Shown here: positions 8,665 through 17,302 of the stretch, one piece after another
Layout: every line of letters starts with the position of its first letter
How positions within the stretch are numbered: the first letter of the stretch is position 1
From: Roseiarcus sp963751165
GTDB lineage: Bacteria > Pseudomonadota > Alphaproteobacteria > Rhizobiales > Beijerinckiaceae
NCBI GenBank assembly: GCA_963751165.1
Contig: CAVVTP010000013.1
Span: 105,758 to 169,757, forward strand
DNA length: 64,000 bases
Direction: 5' to 3'
Translations under genes and position numbers: made by a program
The notes under the pieces: model-generated
Database searches by the model: none
Told to the model about the DNA's origin: nothing
What the model saw: only the letters and a program-made list of their open reading frames with translations

Positions 8665-10034
8665 GCTGACGCAGGCTGTGGGTCACGCCAGGGTCCGTCG
8701 GCGCCGATCAGCGCGTCGGCCGCTTCCGGGCCCCAACTTCCGGGCTCGTAGACATGACACGGCGGCGGCGCGACGAGAATCGGTTCGACGATCCGCCATT
8801 GCGCGTCGATGACGTCTTCTCGCCCGAAAAGCTCGCTGTCGCCGCGCATCGCGTCGCCGAGCAGTCGCTGATAAGGGGGCGTCAGCTCAGCGGGGTGCTC
8901 CGCTAGCATCAGTTCGACGGTCTCCCCGATCATGAGCTCGCCGGGTCGCTTGACTCGCAATCCCATCGCCACGCTGACGTCCGGACCAAGCCGCATGCGG
9001 AGATGGCTGCGCCCGCTCTGATCGGCGAACACGTCGCGCGGCGGACGGTCGAACTCGACGACGACCTCGGCGGCCGTCAACGGTAATCGCTTGCCGGCGC
9101 GGATATAGACCGGCACGCCCGCCCATCGCCAGCTGTCGATATAGAGCCTGATGGCGACGTAGGTCTCGATGTCCGAGTCCGGCTTGACGCCGCGAACGCT
9201 GCGGTAACCAGCATATTGCCCGCGCACGAGGCTGCCCTTGTCGAGCGGGCGGACGGCCTTCAACAGCGCCGCCTTCTGGTCGCGCGAAGCCTCGCACTCC
9301 TCGCCGGTCGGCGGATCCATCATCAGATTCGCGACCACCTGCAGCATGTGGTTCTGAACGACGTCGCGCAGCGCGCCGGTCGCGTCGTAGAAGGCGCCGC
9401 GGTCGTCCACACCGAAGGATTCCGCCATGGTGATCTGGATGCCGCGAACGTACTGACGGTTCCACAGCGGTTCGAAGTTTGCGTTGGCGAAGCGCGTAAA
9501 GACGATGTTCTGGACCGGCTCCTTGCCGAGATAATGGTCGATGCGAAAGATCGCCTGTTCTGGAAAATGCTCATGCAGCGTCTTGTTGAGCGCCCGCGCC
9601 GACGCCCGGTCGTGGCCGAACGGCTTCTCGATCACGAGACGGGCGTTCCGACTCAAGCCCGCGGCGGCGAGCGCCGCCACGACCACGTCGAACAGAGAGG
9701 GCGGGATCGCCAGATAGTGCACTGGCCTCTGCGCTGATCCCAGCGCCTGCTTCACCTGCTGGAACGTCTGCGGATCGTTGTAGTCGCCGTCCACGTAATG
9801 CAACAACTCGAGCAGTCGGGCGAAGGCGGCTTCGTCGAAGCTCCCGTGATGCTGCAAGCTGTCTTTGGCTCGCGCGCGGAACTGCTCGAGCCCCCAGCCC
9901 GACTTGGCGACGCCGACAATCGGAATGTCGAGTCCCTCGTCGCGCACGAGTCCCTGCAGGGCCGGAAAAATCTGCTTGTAGGCGAGATCCCCGGTTGCGC
10001 CGAAAAAGACAAGGGCGTCGGAGGTGTCGCTCAT
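8661..10034 (-). CDS. zwf: Glucose-6-phosphate 1-dehydrogenase
   Basis: The enzyme oxidises glucose 6-phosphate to 6-phosphogluconolactone with NAD(P)+, the entry step of the oxidative pentose phosphate pathway. The 457-residue product has an N-terminal dinucleotide-binding region (FFGATGDLAYKQIFPAL), the EKPFGHD segment and the active-site signature FRIDHYLGKEPVQN with the catalytic His. A C-terminal beta+alpha domain includes the YIRAGKRLPLTAAEV stretch. Its ATG directly abuts the gnd stop (TGAATG) and its stop overlaps the next gene, so the operon is tightly coupled. The length is slightly below the common 480-500 residues but no motif is missing. Confidence 0.96.
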   Translation of the reverse strand: MSDTSDALVFFGATGDLAYKQIFPALQGLVRDEGLDIPIVGVAKSGWGLEQFRARAKDSLQHHGSFDEAAFARLLELLHYVDGDYNDPQTFQQVKQALGSAQRPVHYLAIPPSLFDVVVAALAAAGLSRNARLVIEKPFGHDRASARALNKTLHEHFPEQAIFRIDHYLGKEPVQNIVFTRFANANFEPLWNRQYVRGIQITMAESFGVDDRGAFYDATGALRDVVQNHMLQVVANLMMDPPTGEECEASRDQKAALLKAVRPLDKGSLVRGQYAGYRSVRGVKPDSDIETYVAIRLYIDSWRWAGVPVYIRAGKRLPLTAAEVVVEFDRPPRDVFADQSGRSHLRMRLGPDVSVAMGLRVKRPGELMIGETVELMLAEHPAELTPPYQRLLGDAMRGDSELFGREDVIDAQWRIVEPILVAPPPCHVYEPGSWGPEAADALIGADGPWRDPQPASA

Positions 10035-11054
10035 TCAATCTCTCCGAAGCTTTTCATGATGACCGCCGAATTCGAAGCGCATCGCCGACATAAGCTTGTC
10101 GGCGTATTCGGCTGCTCCGCGTGATCCAAAGCGGCCAAACAACGCGGCGCTCAGCACCGGCGCGGGGACGCCCTCGTCGACCGCGGCCTGCAGCGTCCAC
10201 CGCCCCTCGCCAGAATCGGATACCCGGCCGGCGAATTGGCCAAGATTGGCGTCGCCGCGCAGCGCTGCGGCGGTGAGGTCGAGGAGCCACGAGCCGACGA
10301 CGCTGCCGCGCCGCCAGACCTCGGTCACCCGGGCGACGTCGATTTCGTAACGATAAAGCTCGGGACGCCGCAACGGCGTCGTCTCGGCGTCGACCGCCTC
10401 GGTCTTAAGCCCCACATTCGCGTGGCGCAGGACGTTCAGGCCTTCGGCATACGCCGCCATCAGCCCGTATTCGATTCCGTTGTGAACCATTTTGACGAAA
10501 TGACCCGCTCCGTTCGGGCCGCAGTGCAGATAGCCCTGCTCCGACTGGTCCGGTTCGCCGGTCGCGCCGGTCGTTCGCGGCGCGGCGCCGACGCCTGGCG
10601 CCAGCGCGCGGAAGATCGGATCGAGGCGGCGTACGATCGCATCCTCTCCGCCGATCATCTGGCAGTAGCCGCGTTCCTTGCCCCAGACGCCGCCGCTGAC
10701 GCCGACGTCGACATAGTGCAGCCCCTTTCCTTTCAGCTCCTCGGCTCGTCGGATGTCGTCGTGATAATAGGAATTGCCGCCGTCGATCACGATATCTCCC
10801 GACGTCAGCAAAGGCACGACGTCGGCCAGGATCGGATCGACGACCGCGGCCGGAACCATGAGCCAGACGGCGCGCGGTCTTGCGAGCGCCGCGACAAAAT
10901 CCTTCAGCGTTCCGGCGCCGGCCGCGCCGAGCGACGTGAGCGGCTTCACCGCGGCGGGATGGGAGTCATAGACGACAAGGTCGTGCCCGGCCTTCATCAG
11001 GCGCTCGGTCATATTCGCGCCCATCCGCCCCAATCCGATCATGCCAAGCTGCAT
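10035..11054 (-). CDS. gnd: 6-phosphogluconate dehydrogenase, decarboxylating (short type)
   Basis: The enzyme oxidatively decarboxylates 6-phosphogluconate to ribulose 5-phosphate. The 339-residue product is the short NAD-preferring GndA/YqeC-like form, not the 470-residue form. It has an N-terminal Rossmann motif (IGLGRMGANM), DGGNSYYHDD, the substrate loop DVGVSGGVWGKERGYC and the catalytic GPNGAGHFVKMVHNGIEYG containing the key Lys. The ATG at 11054 is chosen over an upstream in-frame start at 11093 because it begins the Rossmann strand directly. It is the first gene of a minus-strand operon gnd-zwf-HAD-pgi-pgl-glucoamylase; the promoter should lie in 11055-11257. Confidence 0.95.
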   Translation of the reverse strand: MQLGMIGLGRMGANMTERLMKAGHDLVVYDSHPAAVKPLTSLGAAGAGTLKDFVAALARPRAVWLMVPAAVVDPILADVVPLLTSGDIVIDGGNSYYHDDIRRAEELKGKGLHYVDVGVSGGVWGKERGYCQMIGGEDAIVRRLDPIFRALAPGVGAAPRTTGATGEPDQSEQGYLHCGPNGAGHFVKMVHNGIEYGLMAAYAEGLNVLRHANVGLKTEAVDAETTPLRRPELYRYEIDVARVTEVWRRGSVVGSWLLDLTAAALRGDANLGQFAGRVSDSGEGRWTLQAAVDEGVPAPVLSAALFGRFGSRGAAEYADKLMSAMRFEFGGHHEKLRRD

Positions 11055-11257
11055 TGTCCGTCTCCGTTCTGCGCCGCCCGGGCGAGCCGTCATCCATCAC
11101 GACAAGCCGTGCACGCTCTCCGCCCTTTACGCCGGATTGATGGAAGTCGTGTAACGCAGGGGCTCGCTGCTCAGGTTACGTCGAACGCGGCGTGTCGTGA
11201 AGCCGGATATTTAGCGCCCGGCCGCGGGTTCGGTTGCACGCCAGACGGACCCGCGCC

Positions 11258-11749
11258 CTATGGCGAATGCGACGCGACGGGCGGTCCCGCAGAGCCGGAA
11301 TGGAACGCCGCCTCCAGATCCGCCGGCGCCGCACCGCGCGGCAAGAGCAATTCCGCGAGGCTGCGTTTGTCGAGCACCTCGGCGATGGCGTTGCGCGCCT
11401 CGATCATGATCAGCCGGACGGCGCAGGTCCTCAGGTCGCGACAGTCGGCGCAGGGCCGAAAGGCGGTGACCGAGGCGCAGGAAATCGGCGCAAGCGGCCC
11501 GTCGAGCGCGCGCACGATCGCGCCAACCGGAATGTCCGTGGCCGACCGGGCGAGCGCATAGCCGCCGCCTTTGCCTTTCTTGGAATAGACGAGGCCGGCG
11601 CGGCGCAATTCAGTGAGAATATGGTCGAGGAATTTCTTGGAGATCGTGTTGACCACCGCGATGTCGGCGACTTGGGCGAGCCTGCCGGGCTCGAGCCCAG
11701 CGAGATGCACCATGGCTTTCAGGCCGTACTTTCCCTTATTTGTCAGCAT
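11258..11749 (-). CDS. Rrf2-family transcriptional regulator with Cys cluster
   Basis: The 163-residue product has an N-terminal winged helix typical of Rrf2/IscR proteins (KGKYGLKAMVHLA, DIAVVNTISKKFLDHILTELRRAGLVYSKKGKGGGYAL). A Cys set follows (ISCASV, PCADCRDLRTC) in the position where Rrf2 regulators bind an Fe-S cluster. There are four Cys, one more than the usual three. It is divergent from a TauE/SafE exporter gene, with about 150 bases between them. The inferred role is control of that exporter, and probably of itself, in response to sulfur, redox or NO stress. The exact signal cannot be read. Known relatives include IscR, NsrR and CymR; this is not a clear member of any one of them. 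Confidence 0.85.
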   Translation of the reverse strand: MLTNKGKYGLKAMVHLAGLEPGRLAQVADIAVVNTISKKFLDHILTELRRAGLVYSKKGKGGGYALARSATDIPVGAIVRALDGPLAPISCASVTAFRPCADCRDLRTCAVRLIMIEARNAIAEVLDKRSLAELLLPRGAAPADLEAAFHSGSAGPPVASHSP

Positions 11750-11843
11750 CTCGATCTCGAAGCGCCGGATTGGGTTACAACAAAAGACCCGCAGGAGAGC
11801 AGAAGTCCAGAGGCCAGATGGAGCTGGTCAATTTTTTCAGTAG

Positions 11844-11872
11844 TTGACAATATCTATAGATATAGGAATATC
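11844..11872 (+). promoter_or_regulatory. Promoter with embedded palindromic operator, upstream of TauE-like exporter
   Basis: A consensus -35 box TTGACA (11844-11849) is followed 16-17 bases later by GAATAT/AATATC as a candidate -10. Between them lies a perfect 14-base palindrome, ATATCTATAGATAT (11850-11863), in a locally AT-rich stretch that stands out from the GC-rich surroundings. Rrf2 regulators bind dyads of about this kind, and an Rrf2 gene is divergent from this point. Binding here would occlude RNA polymerase. The operator assignment is inference. Confidence 0.55.
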
Positions 11873-11899
11873 GACGATCGACAAGGCGGGGAGATCCCA

Positions 11900-12691
11900 T
11901 TGCCGAACGTGCTCCATCTGATCAACCCGCTCTACACCGTTTCCGGGTTCTGCGTCGGCGCACTGGTCGGCTTCACCGGCGTTGGCGGGGGGTCCTTAAT
12001 GACCCCGCTCCTGGTGTTGCTGTTCGGCATTCATCCCGCGACCGCGGTCGGCACCGATCTCCTCTACGCCGGTTTGACCAAGATCTGCGGATCGGCGGTT
12101 CACGGGTTCAACGGCGCAATCGACTGGCGCGTCACACGCAGATTGGCCCTGGGCAGCGTCCCGGCCGCGGCGTTCGCCCTGTTGGTGCTGTCGCATTTCG
12201 GCGTAGATTCCAAAGGCACGAGCGCTGCGATTACCACAACGCTCGGCATCGCCCTGATCCTGACCGCGGTCACACTGGTGTTCCGCCGCCGACTCCTGAA
12301 GGCGGTTGTGTCCTTCATGGAAAGGCGGACTGCGCACGAGATCAGCCTCCTGACCACGGCCCTGGGCGCGATTCTCGGCATCCTCGTCTCGATCTCGTCG
12401 GTCGGCGCCGGCGCGCTTGGCGTGACCTTCCTCTTGATGCTCTATCCGAAGATGCCGACGGTGCGCATCGTCGGCTCGGACATCGCCCATGCCGTCCCGT
12501 TGACGCTGATCGCGGGGACGGGCCATTGGTGGCTGGGCTCGGTCGACTGGCGCTTGCTCGTCTCCTTGCTCGCCGGGTCGATTCCGGGCATCGCGATCGG
12601 CAGCCATTTCGCCTCGCGCGTGCCGGAACGGGTGCTGCGTCCGTTGCTGGCTGGCACGCTGGCCCTGATCGGCGGCAGGCTCGTCTTCTAG
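11900..12691 (+). CDS. TauE/SafE-family anion exporter (sulfite/sulfonate exporter type)
   Basis: The 263-residue inner-membrane protein has about eight hydrophobic segments. It carries the two repeated TauE/SafE signatures near the start of each half: GALVGFTGVGGGSLMTPLLVLLFG, with GTDLLYA shortly after it, and LGILVSISSVGAGALGVTFL, with VGSDIAHA shortly after it. The family exports sulfite, sulfoacetate, taurine-derived or related anions. The start is read as TTG at 11900, preceded by GGGGAG at good spacing; a GTG at 11909 is possible. The open frame upstream of this overlaps the divergent regulator and is noncoding. The neighbouring Cys-containing Rrf2 protein supports a sulfur-related role. 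The substrate is not determinable from sequence. Confidence 0.85.
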   Translation: MPNVLHLINPLYTVSGFCVGALVGFTGVGGGSLMTPLLVLLFGIHPATAVGTDLLYAGLTKICGSAVHGFNGAIDWRVTRRLALGSVPAAAFALLVLSHFGVDSKGTSAAITTTLGIALILTAVTLVFRRRLLKAVVSFMERRTAHEISLLTTALGAILGILVSISSVGAGALGVTFLLMLYPKMPTVRIVGSDIAHAVPLTLIAGTGHWWLGSVDWRLLVSLLAGSIPGIAIGSHFASRVPERVLRPLLAGTLALIGGRLVF

Positions 12692-12703
12692 GAGCGACGA
12701 GCC

Positions 12704-13510
12704 TCACCCTCTCTTGGCCACGACGAAAAGTCGCGGGTAGGCGAACAGCACCTTTCCGTCCGACCGCACGGGATAGGCGCTCAGCAGCTCCTTGCGATAG
12801 AGGTCGAGGAATTCGCATCGCTCGTCGTCGGAGAGCCGTTCCAGGAACGGCTGCAGCGGCGAACCGGCGAACCAGTCGACGATGCCTTCCGCTCCGTCGA
12901 ATGTGTAGACATAGGTCGTGGTCCACAGCTCGACGCGGGCGCACACGGGCCGCAGCCATTCGTAATAGTCCTCGAAGGCGGCGATCAGCGGCTGCGACTT
13001 GGCGACCGGCGCCAGCCGCGACCACCACGGACCTTCGGCGGCGACCATCCGCATCAGCGCATGAGACGATTCGCGCGCGGCCGACGGCATCTGCGCCGCA
13101 AACACGCCGCCTGGGACGAGCATCGAGGCCAGCCGCGGAAAAAGTACGTGGTGGTCCGGAAGGAACTGCAGCGCCCCGTTGGTGAAAATGAGGTCCGGGC
13201 CTTCAACGGGCGTCCAATCCGCGATGTCCTGCTTAACGAAGCGAACCGCCGGGGCGCGGGTTTGCGCGTGTTCGAGCATCAACTCCGACGTGTCGACGCC
13301 GGTGATCCGAGCGCCGGCAAAACGGCCGGCCAAAAGCTCGGCGCTGTTGCCCGGTCCGCAACCGAGGTCGTAGACGATCCGGGCCGCATCGAGCGGCACG
13401 CGCGCAAGAAGATCGCGCGCCGCGCGCATCCGCTCCTGTTCGAATTTCATGTAAAGGGCCGGATCCCAGTCCCGACGCCCCTGGGTTTGGATGGAACCCG
13501 TAAAACTCAT
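12704..13510 (-). CDS. tam: Trans-aconitate 2-methyltransferase
   Basis: The 268-residue SAM-dependent methyltransferase has motif I VYDLGCGPGNSAELL, motif II TGVDTSELML, LIFTNGALQFLPDH and the Tam-typical N-terminus WDPALYMKFEQERMRAARDLL. Tam methylates trans-aconitate, a spontaneous by-product that inhibits aconitase, and so detoxifies it. The ATG at 13510 is the first good start. The gene lies downstream of a HAD gene on the same strand with a 90-base gap that contains its own promoter-like sequence. Length and order of motifs are normal for the family. Confidence 0.9.
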   Translation of the reverse strand: MSFTGSIQTQGRRDWDPALYMKFEQERMRAARDLLARVPLDAARIVYDLGCGPGNSAELLAGRFAGARITGVDTSELMLEHAQTRAPAVRFVKQDIADWTPVEGPDLIFTNGALQFLPDHHVLFPRLASMLVPGGVFAAQMPSAARESSHALMRMVAAEGPWWSRLAPVAKSQPLIAAFEDYYEWLRPVCARVELWTTTYVYTFDGAEGIVDWFAGSPLQPFLERLSDDERCEFLDLYRKELLSAYPVRSDGKVLFAYPRLFVVAKRG

Positions 13511-13556
13511 AGCGATCCAGACATTTGGCAAGTCGAACCGATCGCCCGACGCATTT

Positions 13557-13585
13557 GCTTTACGTTAGTCTACTATTTTTGTCAA
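13557..13585 (-). promoter_or_regulatory. Candidate sigma-70-type promoter of tam
   Basis: Reading the minus strand, TTGACA (13585-13580) is followed after 17 bases by TAAAGC (13562-13557), with an AT-rich spacer. It ends about 47 bases before the tam start. The -35 is consensus and the -10 is weak, so this is a moderate call. Confidence 0.4.
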
Positions 13586-13600
13586 TTAATCCGATCCAGA

Positions 13601-14206
13601 TCACACGAGCGATTCAAGCTTTAGCGCCTCTTCCAGGGCGCCCACAGTTCGGTAGAGGTGGATGCGCAGTCCCGCCCGCTCGGCCCCGGCGACGTTCGTG
13701 GCGTTGTCGTCGATGAAGAGCGTGGCCTTCGGGTCGGCGCCGAGGCGCGCGAGGCAACCCAGATAAGCTTCCGTTTCAGGTTTTCTGGCGCGAAACTCGG
13801 CCGAAACGAAAAAGCTTTCGCCGAAAATGGGCCGAAGCTCCGGAAAGAGGTCGTCGACCGCTCGCTTGACCATGAGATTATTATTGGTCAGCACCGCGAC
13901 GCGAGCCCGCCGGCGAACCAAATCGGCGAGCGCCAACGTTTCCGGGATCGGCGTCACCGCGGCCTGCACGGCCTGCGCCCACGCGTCCCGGGTCAAGGGA
14001 AAGCCGAGACGTTCACCGAATCCGGCGAGGTACGCCTCCGCGTCCATGGCGCCCGCGTCGCCGGTATCTTCGAATCCCGAGCCCCAGATCGCCGCTTCGA
14101 CCGCGCCTGCCGGCTTGCCGCTGGTCCGCGCGAGATACGCGATGCGCGCGCCCCGGTCGTAGCGAAAAAGCACGTCGTTCATGTCGAACAGAACGGTCGA
14201 GATCAT
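13601..14206 (-). CDS. HAD-superfamily (subfamily IA) hydrolase
   Basis: The roughly 201-residue product is a HAD phosphatase of the YihX/epoxide-hydrolase-like IA subfamily. Motif I is VLFDMNDVLFRYD (nucleophile Asp; the usual second Asp position is Asn followed by Asp). Motif II is VAVLTNNNL, motif III includes RKPETEAYLGCL and motif IV is TLFIDDNATNVAGAERAGL. Two ATG codons are available, at 14206 and 14236; the inner one directly begins the first beta strand. It precedes tam on the same strand. The substrate is unknown; sugar phosphates such as alpha-glucose 1-phosphate are used by YihX-type relatives. Confidence 0.85.
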   Translation of the reverse strand: MISTVLFDMNDVLFRYDRGARIAYLARTSGKPAGAVEAAIWGSGFEDTGDAGAMDAEAYLAGFGERLGFPLTRDAWAQAVQAAVTPIPETLALADLVRRRARVAVLTNNNLMVKRAVDDLFPELRPIFGESFFVSAEFRARKPETEAYLGCLARLGADPKATLFIDDNATNVAGAERAGLRIHLYRTVGALEEALKLESLV

Positions 14207-14381
14207 CGCGGTCGGCGCACGCAAACTCCGCGCCATTCGGCATCTGTCAGCCCAAAGCGGCTGGACGCCCTCGTCCTGTGACGGACGTCACAGCGCCGCT
14301 GCGAAATGCATGGTTAAACCACCATGGGTTGGAAGCGATGCCCGGAACTGCCGGGTCAGGTCGAAACTAGGGGACTGGAAA

Positions 14382-14600
14382 ATGGTGACCGTTATGGGAA
14401 TTGAGAAGCATGCGGCGTTCTACCGCGGCTATCAACCGGACGATCGAAGCCTGTTTCCGGTTGCGGTCGTTCTGGCGACGTTGGTCGCGGTTTGGTTGCT
14501 TGTCTACCTGGTGAGCGCGGTCGGCCCGCATGCGGGACCGTCGACGGGTCAATTGTCGGCACGGTCGGCGGCGGTCGTCTCGCAGCCAGCAAGCCGGTGA
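14382..14600 (+). CDS. Small single-span membrane protein
   Basis: The 72-residue frame starts at ATG 14382 (a second ATG lies at 14394) after AGGGGACTGGAAA. It has a hydrophilic N-terminus (EKHAAFYRGYQPDDRS), one clear membrane helix (LFPVAVVLATLVAVWLLVYLV) and a Ser/Ala-rich tail. The topology and the local ribosome binding site make it look like a real small gene, but I recognise no family. It stands alone between a divergent HAD gene and a monooxygenase gene. Confidence 0.5.
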   Translation: MVTVMGIEKHAAFYRGYQPDDRSLFPVAVVLATLVAVWLLVYLVSAVGPHAGPSTGQLSARSAAVVSQPASR

Positions 14601-14773
14601 AGGAAAGGCGCGCGGCTATAGACTGCCCGTCGGCCCCGCGGCGCGCGCTAAACTGGAGGGGCGCTCCGGGCGGGGCGTGAAACTGGCATCCTTGAAATTG
14701 TGCGGTCGCTTTGCCTCAGAAAATCGAAAAACTCGTTCGATAATTCCTGCCGGTTCGGGGGCACCTCACAAGC

Positions 14774-16297
14774 ATGAAGATTCGGGATGCTGAAGAGGCG
14801 CTTGACGTTCTCGTCATCGGGGCCGGGATTTCCGGCATCGGCGCAGCCTATTACCTGCAAAAGGAGCTTCCGCGGAAGAGCTTCGCGATCTTGGAGGCGC
14901 GCGACGCGCTCGGAGGAACGTGGGATCAGTTCCGCTATCCGGGCGCTCGCTCCGACTCCGACCTCTATACATTTGGTTACGATTTCAAGCCTTGGAAGAA
15001 CGACAAGGCGATCGCCGACGCAGACTCCATTCTGAATTATTTGCGCGAGACGGCGAGCGAATACGGCATCGACCGGAAGATCCGCTACCGCCAGAAGGTG
15101 GTGAATGCCTCCTGGTCGAGCGAGACGGCGCGTTGGATGGTCGAGATCCAGGACTCCGGCGCCGGCAGGCGTAAGTTCGTCTCCTGCAAATGGATATTCT
15201 GCGGGTCCGGATATTACGATTACGAGAACGGCTTTTGCCCGCGTTTTGATGGAGCCGAGATTTTTCGCGGGACGATCGTTCATCCCCAGAAGTGGCCGGA
15301 CGGCCTCGAGTACCGCGGCCGAAAGGTCGTCATTATCGGCAGCGGCGCGACCGCTGTCACGCTGGCGCCCGCGCTGGCCGAAAAGGCTGCGCATGTCACC
15401 CTGCTGCAACGCACGCCGTCGTACGTCATGAGCCTTCCGTCCCAGGATCGGCTCGCCAATTTCCTGAGGAGCTGGCTGCCGGCGGATCAGGCGCATGCGC
15501 TGATCCGGCGCAAGAACACCGCGAGGCAATATTGGTTCTGGAAATTCTGCCGGACATTTCCGGGGGCGGCGCGGCGGCTGATTCGCTCTGCGGCCCGTAA
15601 GCAACTGCCGGGGGATTATCCGGTCGACGTTCATCTCAACCCGCGTTACGATCCCTGGGATCAACGTCTTTGCGCCGTCCCGGACGGCGATCTGTTCAAG
15701 GCGTTGAGGGCCGGGCGGGCCTCCATCGTCACCGACACGATCGACCGCTTCGTGGAGGATGGCGTGCGCCTCTCCTCGGGCCGGACGTTGCCAGCAGACA
15801 TCATCGTGACCGCGACCGGGCTCAATCTGCTTCCGATTGGCGGCGTCTCGCTGGAAGTCGACGGCAAGCCGGTTAGCCTGCCCGAGAAGGTCATATTCCG
15901 CGGCATGATGCTGGACGGCGTCCCGAATTTCGCGCTCGCCCTCGGCTACACCAATTCGTCCTGGACGCTGAAAATCGGGCTGCTCTGTGAGCATTTTTGC
16001 CAGATCCTGCGGCATATGGACGACCGGGGCGCCGCCATCTGCGTTCCGCGCTTTCCGCCCGGAATGGGGACGCGCCCGCTTCTCGATTTCGGCGCAGGCT
16101 ATGTGAAACGCGCGCTGCATCAATGGCCGCGCCAGGGCGAGCAGGCGCCGTGGCTCATGTCGACGAGCTATCAGGCGGACAGGGCGCTGATCCGGCGGGG
16201 CGCGGTCGAGGACCCGAACCTGATGTTCTTGTCGGTGAACGATGCGGAAGCGGGGGCGGAGCGGGCGGGGGCGCCCGCGGTTGGAGCGCCAGCTTGA
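14774..16297 (+). CDS. Flavin-containing monooxygenase, Baeyer-Villiger type
   Basis: The 507-residue product is a class B flavoprotein monooxygenase. An N-terminal FAD Rossmann motif (VLVIGAGISGIGAAYYL) is followed by GGTWDQFRYPGARSDSD and the Baeyer-Villiger fingerprint FRGTIVHPQKWP. Next come the NADPH Rossmann motif VVIIGSGATAVTLAPAL and the downstream DIIVTATGL. Such enzymes insert oxygen into ketones or oxidise N/S atoms using NADPH and O2. The C-terminus is low-complexity Gly/Ala (AEAGAERAGAPAVGAPA). It is monocistronic and converges on ureAB. The substrate is unknown; long-chain or cyclic ketones are typical of this branch. Confidence 0.9.
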   Translation: MKIRDAEEALDVLVIGAGISGIGAAYYLQKELPRKSFAILEARDALGGTWDQFRYPGARSDSDLYTFGYDFKPWKNDKAIADADSILNYLRETASEYGIDRKIRYRQKVVNASWSSETARWMVEIQDSGAGRRKFVSCKWIFCGSGYYDYENGFCPRFDGAEIFRGTIVHPQKWPDGLEYRGRKVVIIGSGATAVTLAPALAEKAAHVTLLQRTPSYVMSLPSQDRLANFLRSWLPADQAHALIRRKNTARQYWFWKFCRTFPGAARRLIRSAARKQLPGDYPVDVHLNPRYDPWDQRLCAVPDGDLFKALRAGRASIVTDTIDRFVEDGVRLSSGRTLPADIIVTATGLNLLPIGGVSLEVDGKPVSLPEKVIFRGMMLDGVPNFALALGYTNSSWTLKIGLLCEHFCQILRHMDDRGAAICVPRFPPGMGTRPLLDFGAGYVKRALHQWPRQGEQAPWLMSTSYQADRALIRRGAVEDPNLMFLSVNDAEAGAERAGAPAVGAPA

Positions 16298-16422
16298 GCG
16301 CCGGACCGGATCGCCGCGCCCCGCCTCCAAGACAATTCTATCGCGGGTGAAACCCACGAAATCGAGTATTGCCGGCTGATGTCGCCTCAACCGCCTAACC
16401 GGTCGGCGGAGCGGAGAGGGCG

Positions 16423-17043
16423 CTAAACCTTCCCCATCACCTCCTGGCGGAAACCGAAAACCTCGCGCTTGCCCGCGAGCGCGACGAGCCGCACCGAGCG
16501 GCTCTGGCCGGGCTCGAAACGGGTCGCGGTTCCGGCGGGGATGTCGAGCCGGAAGCCCTTTGTCTTTTGACGGTCGAATTTCAGCGCCGGGTTGGTCTCG
16601 AAGAAATGATAGTGCGAGCCGACCTGGATCGGCCGATCACCGGAGTTGGAAACTTCGAGCGTCACGGTCTCGCGCCCCTCGTTCATCGCGATCTCGCCGG
16701 GCTCGGCCAAAACCTCGCCGGGAACGTGTTGATCGTCCGCGCCGCGAATCGGGTGATGGACGGAGACGAGCTTGGTGCCGTCCGGAAAGGTCGCCTCGAC
16801 CTGGATCTCGGAAATCATCGAGGCGACGCCGTCCATCACCTGGTCAGCGGTGAGCACATGCGCGCCGGCCTCCATCAGCTCCGCCACCGAGCGGCCGTCG
16901 CGCGCGCCCTCGACGACGAAATCGGTGATGAGCGCAACCGCCTCCGGGTGGTTGAGCTTCACTCCGCGCTCGAGCCGCCGCCGAGCCACCATCGCCGCCA
17001 TGGCCACGAGAAGTTTGTCTTTTTCCCGGGGGGTCAGGTTCAT
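16423..17043 (-). CDS. ureAB: Urease gamma-beta fusion subunit
   Basis: The 206-residue product fuses two structural urease subunits. Residues 1-100 are UreA/gamma (MNLTPREKDKLLVAMAAMVA, LNHPEAVALI, MISEIQVEATFPDGTKLVSVH). Residues about 105-206 are UreB/beta (PGEIAMNEGRETVTLEVSNS, DRPIQVGSHYHFFETNPALK, GTATRFEPGQSRSVRLV). The gamma-beta fusion is known in several bacteria, including Helicobacter UreA. The start is ATG 17043; the open frame upstream is unrelated. The alpha subunit UreC, which carries the nickel site, is not downstream: the next gene is a convergent monooxygenase 125 bases away. The subunit must therefore pair with a ureC encoded elsewhere, or the locus is a relic. Confidence 0.93.
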   Translation of the reverse strand: MNLTPREKDKLLVAMAAMVARRRLERGVKLNHPEAVALITDFVVEGARDGRSVAELMEAGAHVLTADQVMDGVASMISEIQVEATFPDGTKLVSVHHPIRGADDQHVPGEVLAEPGEIAMNEGRETVTLEVSNSGDRPIQVGSHYHFFETNPALKFDRQKTKGFRLDIPAGTATRFEPGQSRSVRLVALAGKREVFGFRQEVMGKV

Positions 17044-17302
17044 CGGCGTGTCCTCGTTGTCAGGAAGAAGCTGCAGAAATGGGCCGTCCTTCGGAATTCT
17101 TCCGGATGGTGCCGCGGACCTTTGTGAAATTCCAAGGAATGCTGATGGGCGAATTTCGCTGTTCCTTCTCTGAAAGCAAGAATTCCCGTTGGCCGCCAAG
17201 CCTTGATTCGTGGAACCGCCACTCGCCCAAATTAGCCTCTCGCCCTCGCCCTCCAGCGCGTCCCGAAGGAGAGCCGCCGGAGGAAAAGCAAATTCCGCGC
17301 CT

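Noticed and set aside
14648..16390. A 580-codon minus-strand frame opposite the flavin monooxygenase
   Set aside because: The plus strand carries both Rossmann motifs and the Baeyer-Villiger fingerprint; the minus frame has no motif.
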